Assembly: GCF_964340395.1 (NCBI RefSeq)
Contig: NC_135569.1
Location: 10,679,040-10,691,539, forward strand
Reading direction: 5' to 3'
Source of the DNA: Glandiceps talaboti
Taxonomy: Eukaryota > Hemichordata > Enteropneusta > Spengelidae
Length of the DNA: 12,500 nucleotides
The notes beneath the pieces were generated by a model. That model was given only the letters and a program-made list of their open reading frames with translations. It had not been told where the DNA came from and ran no database searches. Below are positions 8,941 to 12,500 of the stretch, one piece after another (position 1 is the stretch's first letter; each line of letters starts with the position of its first letter). A program made the translations under genes and the position numbers.

Positions 8941-8950
8941 ATATACCACA

Positions 8951-8975
8951 TTAACTCTTACTATCTGTTTTGCAG
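8951..8975 (+). promoter_or_regulatory. Strong 3' splice site before the GPCR exon
   Basis: TTAAC (branch-like) is followed by a pyrimidine-rich run and TGTTTTGCAG, then GTGCC. The branch-to-AG distance is about 22 nt, which is standard. It would begin the receptor exon at 8976, giving a 272-nt leader before the ATG at 9248. A weaker alternative acceptor, TTAACAG, ends at 9208. Confidence 0.5.
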
Positions 8976-9247
8976 GTGCCTATGAGGTAGTGCTGAAAGA
9001 TCTCATCATATTCCATCTACACAGCCTGTATTCATTTCTACCACCTGGGAAGTTGTCTTATTGGCAAACAGTGCGACTAGAAGGATATAATAAAAGAATC
9101 ACTGTGCTACAAATTACAGAATACTTTTAAATATCATCAACTTTAAGACACGTGATAGGATTACCATTACCCTGACAATACGTATTATTATAACTGTCTT
9201 GTTAACAGTAGGGAATCTTACTAGCAATTCACATCTTTCATAATTTG
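8976..9247 (+). other. Predicted 5' UTR of the GPCR exon
   Basis: The stretch lies between the acceptor at 8975/8976 and the receptor start. It contains one internal ATG (8982) with an immediate stop (ATG AGG TAG). If spliced to 502, it also contains the remainder of a 56-codon upstream frame ending at 9128-9130. That frame is also open without splicing (back to a stop at 8855-8857), so its openness does not by itself support the splice. A CACGTG E-box is at 9149-9154. An in-frame stop, TAG, at 9209-9211 shows that the receptor cannot extend further 5' in this exon. Confidence 0.4.
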
Positions 9248-10366
9248 ATGACACGCACTATGTTGGCTGAAAATTCCACATATAATATTACCGACAGCAT
9301 AGATACTGCTAAGGCAGTCGTTGGTTGGTCCAGGGTTTTAACTGATCACGAGGTAAAGATTATAAAAATAGTGATTGGCATAATCGGGGCCTTGGGTAAT
9401 TTATTAGTGTGCTACGTATTCATGAGAGCACGATCAAACCAACATCGCCTCACAAATCTTTTCCTCCTAAACCAGTCAGTTATCGATTTCGCATGTTCTA
9501 TTTTCATGATTCTCCGATATTCTATCCCCTTGGCTCCAGTACCCAGAAATCCAGTTTTGGCAGATATGTTCTGTAAACTGTGGAATTCTGAGTACATAAA
9601 CTGGAGTTTGATCATGGCATCATCTTTCAACCTCACTATGTTGACACTAGAGAGATATGTCGCTGTGGTTCATCCCCTGACTTACAAGAACCACTTCACA
9701 AAATCCAAAGCTAAAGTCTTTATGATAGTTGTCTGGATTATTGCCTTCGCCCTGGAGTTGTTTTGGCTTGTCGTGAATTTTTCGGATGGTTCGTCTTGCG
9801 CATACACGAGACTCCCAACTGCTTTTTTGCAAACGTTCTCCGGGTTCATGTTTTTCGCTGCTGAGTATTTATTTCCTTTAGGAGCGATGGTGTTTAGTTA
9901 CAGCTGTATTTTGTGGTTCCTACGGAAACGTTCACGTCAGTTGGGGATTGAACTCCCCATAAACCAGAACACCCAGCAGAGACAGATAAATTCACAAAAC
10001 AGTTTCAAAGAAAAGTCTTTAAGAAATGTTACGAAGACACTTTTCCTTGTGTCAATTGCATACGTTATTTGCTGGACGCCCCAGGCATTACGTTTTCTTC
10101 TGTACAATGTTACCAAAATTGATAAAGAGGTCGTTTTCCTGGAGTTCTCTGATATCCCGGAGTTATTGGCATTCTTTAATGTTTGCATCAATCCTTTCAT
10201 ATACGCCTTTCAATATCAGTTTTTCCGCGTCGAACTATTGAAAATATTTCAGTGTCATAGAAAAAACCAGGTCGCACATATCACTTCTACATCTCATCCA
10301 AGACAACAGAATGATGCCAATCAAAGTACGAACAGGGGTCAACTAACGAACGAAATTGAATTATAA
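9248..10366 (+). CDS. Rhodopsin-family (class A) GPCR, orphan, peptide-receptor-like
   Basis: This is a seven-helix plasma-membrane receptor of 372 aa, intact in one exon, with stop TAA. Residue numbers count from ATG 9248. The N-terminus has no signal peptide and two N-glycosylation sequons (N9, N13). TM1 (about 38-60) carries GALGN with N51. TM2 carries LLNQSVIDF with D80. C109 opens TM3, which ends in ERY (135-137) followed by VAVVHPLTY. TM4 has W163. C184 in extracellular loop 2 can disulfide-bond to C109. TM5 has P210. TM6 has CWTP (275-278). TM7 has NPFIY (315-319). C336 after helix 8 is a likely palmitoylation site. The tail ends in IEL, a possible class II PDZ ligand. Neither register of TM3 puts Asp at 3.32, so it is not an amine receptor. 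C109 to R136 is 27 residues; rhodopsin has 25. From memory the TM2 and TM3 signatures recall a large set of invertebrate orphans labelled galanin, QRFP or neuropeptide receptor-like. The ligand is unknown. ATG 9260 (M5) has a better start context (A at -3) and is an alternative start. Confidence 0.95.
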   Translation: MTRTMLAENSTYNITDSIDTAKAVVGWSRVLTDHEVKIIKIVIGIIGALGNLLVCYVFMRARSNQHRLTNLFLLNQSVIDFACSIFMILRYSIPLAPVPRNPVLADMFCKLWNSEYINWSLIMASSFNLTMLTLERYVAVVHPLTYKNHFTKSKAKVFMIVVWIIAFALELFWLVVNFSDGSSCAYTRLPTAFLQTFSGFMFFAAEYLFPLGAMVFSYSCILWFLRKRSRQLGIELPINQNTQQRQINSQNSFKEKSLRNVTKTLFLVSIAYVICWTPQALRFLLYNVTKIDKEVVFLEFSDIPELLAFFNVCINPFIYAFQYQFFRVELLKIFQCHRKNQVAHITSTSHPRQQNDANQSTNRGQLTNEIEL

Positions 10367-10385
10367 AAGGCAAGATTATTTCTCA

Positions 10386-10391
10386 ATTAAA
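10386..10391 (+). promoter_or_regulatory. Proximal ATTAAA poly(A) signal variant
   Basis: ATTAAA lies 20 nt after the receptor stop. It would give an extremely short 3' UTR, so I consider it less likely than the downstream AATAAA sites. Confidence 0.2.
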
Positions 10392-10790
10392 TACCAAATG
10401 TAATGCTTATACATTCACTCCTGAAAAATGTATTAGGTAAACCCCTCTTTTTTATTTATTTATTTTATTAATGTATAAACCACCCAACAGGCATTGCCAA
10501 ATAACAGGGGAATGTTCAGTGTTGAAGTTTTGCTCAAGTTGTTGAAGTTGCTCAAACAGAGCATTCATTTTAAATGGGTTTAAAATCTTACAAAGGGTTT
10601 CGAATCTTTCTTTTTTGGTTTTTTCACAATCTTGAAAGTATGTACTTTGAAACATTCTATATATTACATTGTTGATATTAGGTTCCGTTGATACAATCTA
10701 TGAAATATCAAAAGTGGCAGGTACATTTTGATTTAATAGTGGTTTATGTCCTCAGAAGTTCGAAATTCAAATTCAACGAAGAGCTTCAGA

Positions 10791-10796
10791 AATAAA
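10791..10796 (+). promoter_or_regulatory. AATAAA poly(A) signal, candidate 1 for the GPCR
   Basis: This is a canonical hexamer about 425 nt after the stop. There is a T/G-containing stretch downstream (TGTAGATGTATGTACC). Confidence 0.35.
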
Positions 10797-10903
10797 TGTA
10801 GATGTATGTACCCAAATATACAGGTATGAACGCACACACAGAGTGTATAAATACATATGGACATCATGTGCCGAGTCAATTTTAAGCTTCAGAAGTAAAC
10901 TTT

Positions 10904-10909
10904 AATAAA
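10904..10909 (+). promoter_or_regulatory. AATAAA poly(A) signal, candidate 2 for the GPCR
   Basis: TTTAATAAAC is followed within about 55 nt by a GT-rich ATGTCGTGTACTTGTTGG, the usual layout of a cleavage site. It would make a 3' UTR of roughly 550-570 nt. This is the best of the three candidates. Confidence 0.45.
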
Positions 10910-10924
10910 CTATTGTCTAGTAGC

Positions 10925-11251
10925 ACAATAAGGAAAGATGTCAATTGATTGCTATGAGTAATGTCGTGTACTTGTTGGAGAATTTCTTTAAAACGTTTTC
11001 GTCCAGATAAAATATTTATTTTACACAAACGGGGTAGTTGTGGCAAAGCTGAATCTTAACCTGTTGTGACTTTAATACAGACCAAAGTTGAATTGGAGGT
11101 TTGAATTACCGAACTATTATATGTTTGGGGATACAACATTCATGGAATGCCCCACCGTTATCAAGTGTTTCATTTGCTAATTGATAACATTAGAAAGGCC
11201 ACATGCTAGGCTTGTAAATAAACCAATTGGAAGAGTATACTTTTACACTTG
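10925..11251. other. Intergenic DNA, nothing recognised
   Basis: The sequence is AT-rich with no open frame, repeat or RNA structure that I can support. Confidence 0.45.
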
Positions 11252-11381
11252 ATATGAATGCTATAAACGAGTGTAGCACATAAAGAAAATGCTTTACTTC
11301 AGTGTTACTGGTTGTAATATGGATGCTATAAACGAGTGTAGCACATCGATAAAGTGCTTCACTTCAGTGTTTACTCGTTTA
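11252..11381. repeat. Two-copy 65-bp tandem repeat with internal hairpin
   Basis: Copies 11252-11316 and 11317-11381 share ATGCTATAAACGAGTGTAGC and a second conserved block near CTTCAGTGTT. The third quarter of the unit has diverged. In the second copy GTGTAGCAC (11336-11344) pairs with GTGCTTCAC (11354-11362) with one mismatch around a 9-nt loop, and an outer ATAAACGAGT/ACTCGTTTAT pair (11328-11337 and 11373-11382) partly competes with it. In the first copy only the AGCA/TGCT core of the stem is kept. Confidence 0.85.
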
Positions 11382-11457
11382 TTTTGTTTGACATGACATA
11401 ATGTAAAAAATACAGAAACAACAAAACAAAATATTAGATACAACTATATATATTAAT

Positions 11458-11461
<4 letters not shown>

Positions 11462-11553
<92 letters not shown>
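11462..11553. repeat. (TA)46 dinucleotide array
   Basis: There are 92 bp of uninterrupted alternating A and T, the second such array in the window. A short imperfect TATATATTA run precedes it at about 11443. It yields only an Ile-Tyr repeat frame. Confidence 0.97.
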
Positions 11554-11555
<2 letters not shown>

Positions 11556-11784
11556 CATGTGACACGTATACCATTTATTAGCTTGACATCAATGGTGATG
11601 TCAATGGTGTACTGAGTAATTTCTCCTACACACCGATATATTATAATCATTCAGATTTTTTTCAAATAGGTAATTGTTACATACTTAAGTATTGGTCAAA
11701 ATCTATTGAAATCCAGTACAAAACAAGTACTGTATTTTTCTTCAATCAGATAAGGGATAACCTACACTAATGTACTGTATTCCT
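11554..11784. other. Short intergenic spacer, nothing recognised
   Basis: A small direct repeat is visible near 11588-11604 (ATCAATGGTGATGTCAATGGTG). There is no gene signal. Confidence 0.45.
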
Positions 11785-11785
11785 T

Positions 11786-11908
11786 GTTTTTTTGTTTGTT
11801 TGTTTGTTTGTTTGTTTGTTTGTTTGTTTGTTTGTTTGTTTGTTTGTTTGTTTGTTTGTCTGTTTGTTTGGTTGGTTGTTTGTTTGGTTGGTTGTTTGTG
11901 TGTTTGTT
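11786..11908. repeat. (TTTG)n array with GGTT variants
   Basis: About twenty TTTG units are followed by a degenerate 3' part with GTCTG, GGTTGGTT and GTGTG interruptions. On the + strand it reads as a Cys-Leu-Phe-Val repeat in open frames that I reject as genes. Confidence 0.95.
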
Positions 11909-11972
11909 ATACTTGTTCATCTTATATACGTAACCTACAATGTTTATGTTATTTATAATACACAGCTGTTTA

Positions 11973-12028
11973 AACTTTGAACTTTGAACTTTTGCAGGGT
12001 TTAATGCCTGTCTATGTATAAAGACAGG
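11973..12028 (+). other. ACTTTGA heptamer run, acceptor-like TTTGCAG and 7-bp hairpin
   Basis: The sequence AACTTTGAACTTTGAAC contains a heptamer repeated about 2.5 times and leads into TTTTGCAG|GG, a good-looking 3' splice site ending at 11998. Immediately beyond, CCTGTCT (12007-12013) and AGACAGG (12022-12028) form a perfect 7-bp stem with an 8-nt loop. An AATAAA lies at 12044-12049. The cluster could be the terminal exon of an unseen + strand transcript. Confidence 0.3.
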
Positions 12029-12043
12029 AAATACTTGAAAGGC

Positions 12044-12049
12044 AATAAA
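12044..12049 (+). promoter_or_regulatory. AATAAA hexamer downstream of the hairpin
   Basis: This is a canonical poly(A) signal in GGCAATAAAAACGG, 16 nt after the hairpin. No coding region is visible between the acceptor-like site at 11998 and this hexamer. Confidence 0.25.
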
Positions 12050-12330
12050 AACGGTTTCCTGCAGAAATAATTAATTGGTTCGACATGAACAATCATTGTG
12101 TGTTTAGCATATAATTAGTTTTGTGACATAAACTGTATATTATCACAAACTAGATATCATGTAGTTATTTCTCACGTGAAAATGGATTTGCTATATAATG
12201 CACCTATCACCTATCCATATTAAACAGAGTTTGGTGCTCACTTATTTGTTTATTTTCGTGATTTTTACGATTTCTGGCCGTTGTTTAATGTTTAATTCTT
12301 ATATTAAAGCGTGAAGTTGGTATGTGTGTT

Positions 12331-12333
<3 letters not shown>
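12050..12333. other. AT-rich DNA, nothing recognised
   Basis: It contains a CACGTG E-box at about 12173. There is no gene, RNA or mobile-element signal. Confidence 0.45.
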
Positions 12334-12420
<87 letters not shown>

Positions 12421-12430
12421 GGGGGGGAGA
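12334..12430. repeat. (GA)42 array ending in A-G9: pure purine tract
   Basis: Exactly 42 GA units (12334-12417) are followed by an extra A, nine G residues (12419-12427) and AGA. The 97-bp purine-only strand is a mirror repeat of the kind that can form intramolecular triplex (H-DNA). GA repeats are also bound by GAGA-type factors in some animals. The Ser-Leu frame on the minus strand is a repeat artefact. Confidence 0.96.
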
Positions 12431-12500
12431 TTGAGATTCCTGAAAACTTACTATTGCGATTAAACATACGCCATGTAACTGCATTCTACTTTATAAAATA
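12431..12500. other. Unique sequence to the window end
   Basis: Seventy bases with no recognisable feature. Confidence 0.4.

Larger units (their letters stand above)
10367..10903 (+). other. Predicted 3' UTR of the GPCR gene
   Basis: The stretch is AT-rich, with a short TTTATTTATTTATTTTATT run at about 10449-10468 that contains overlapping ATTTA pentamers of the AU-rich-element type. No other gene is visible. A minus-strand open frame at 10452-10655 has no recognisable domain. Confidence 0.4.

Noticed and set aside
9412-10241. Four other open frames on both strands inside the receptor gene
   Set aside because: They are shadows of the GPCR coding sequence, which has all seven helices and hallmark motifs.
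9248-10366. Receptor as an octopamine, dopamine or other amine GPCR
   Set aside because: There is no Asp at position 3.32 under either TM3 register, and the TM5 serine cluster of amine receptors is not apparent.
11770-11980. Cys-Leu-Phe-Val repeat frames
   Set aside because: They are generated by the (TTTG)n array.
12285-12467. Minus-strand Ser-Leu repeat frame
   Set aside because: It is generated by the (GA)42 array.

Overview
The window looks like gene-poor nuclear DNA from a bilaterian animal, probably a marine invertebrate. The evidence is a low overall GC content, a vertebrate/invertebrate-type class A GPCR encoded in one uninterrupted exon, consensus spliceosomal splice signals, canonical AATAAA signals, and a dense population of long, varied microsatellites. 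The mix of tetranucleotide arrays (CATA, GATT/GAGT, TTTG, TTTA) with (TA)n reminds me of mollusc or other lophotrochozoan and of hemichordate genomes. The clade is an inference and cannot be fixed from this sequence alone.

Layout. Positions 1-190 are a compound CATA/CA/CACG microsatellite. A TATA-like box at 415-422 is followed by a consensus 5' splice site at 502/503. This may be a short first exon of the GPCR gene, although no transcript evidence is available. From 503 to 8975 the sequence would then be one 8.47-kb intron. It holds (GATT)8-(GAGT)37, a 359-bp TGTGN pentamer minisatellite, TTTA-rich DNA, (GGT)19 with a 21-bp repeat, a (TA)50 array, a perfect 25-bp-arm foldback (8193-8293) and a tRNA-like relic on the minus strand (about 7104-7166). 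It also holds a candidate minus-strand promoter with two perfect CRE octamers (2396 and 2558) facing an unusually long minus-strand open frame (1862-2341).

A strong 3' splice site at 8975/8976 opens the exon that carries the one confident gene, an intact rhodopsin-family GPCR (9248-10366, +, 372 aa). Its likely 3' UTR ends near the AATAAA at 10904-10909. After it come a diverged 65-bp tandem repeat (11252-11381), a second (TA)46 array, a (TTTG)n array, a hairpin followed by AATAAA near 12007-12049, and a (GA)42-G9 purine tract.

There is no operon, CRISPR array, phage or other bacterial-type system. The GPCR is the only gene I would defend strongly. It appears to be an orphan, peptide-receptor-like protein; the family is clear, the ligand is not. 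Most other open frames here are by-products of tandem repeats that cannot contain stop codons.
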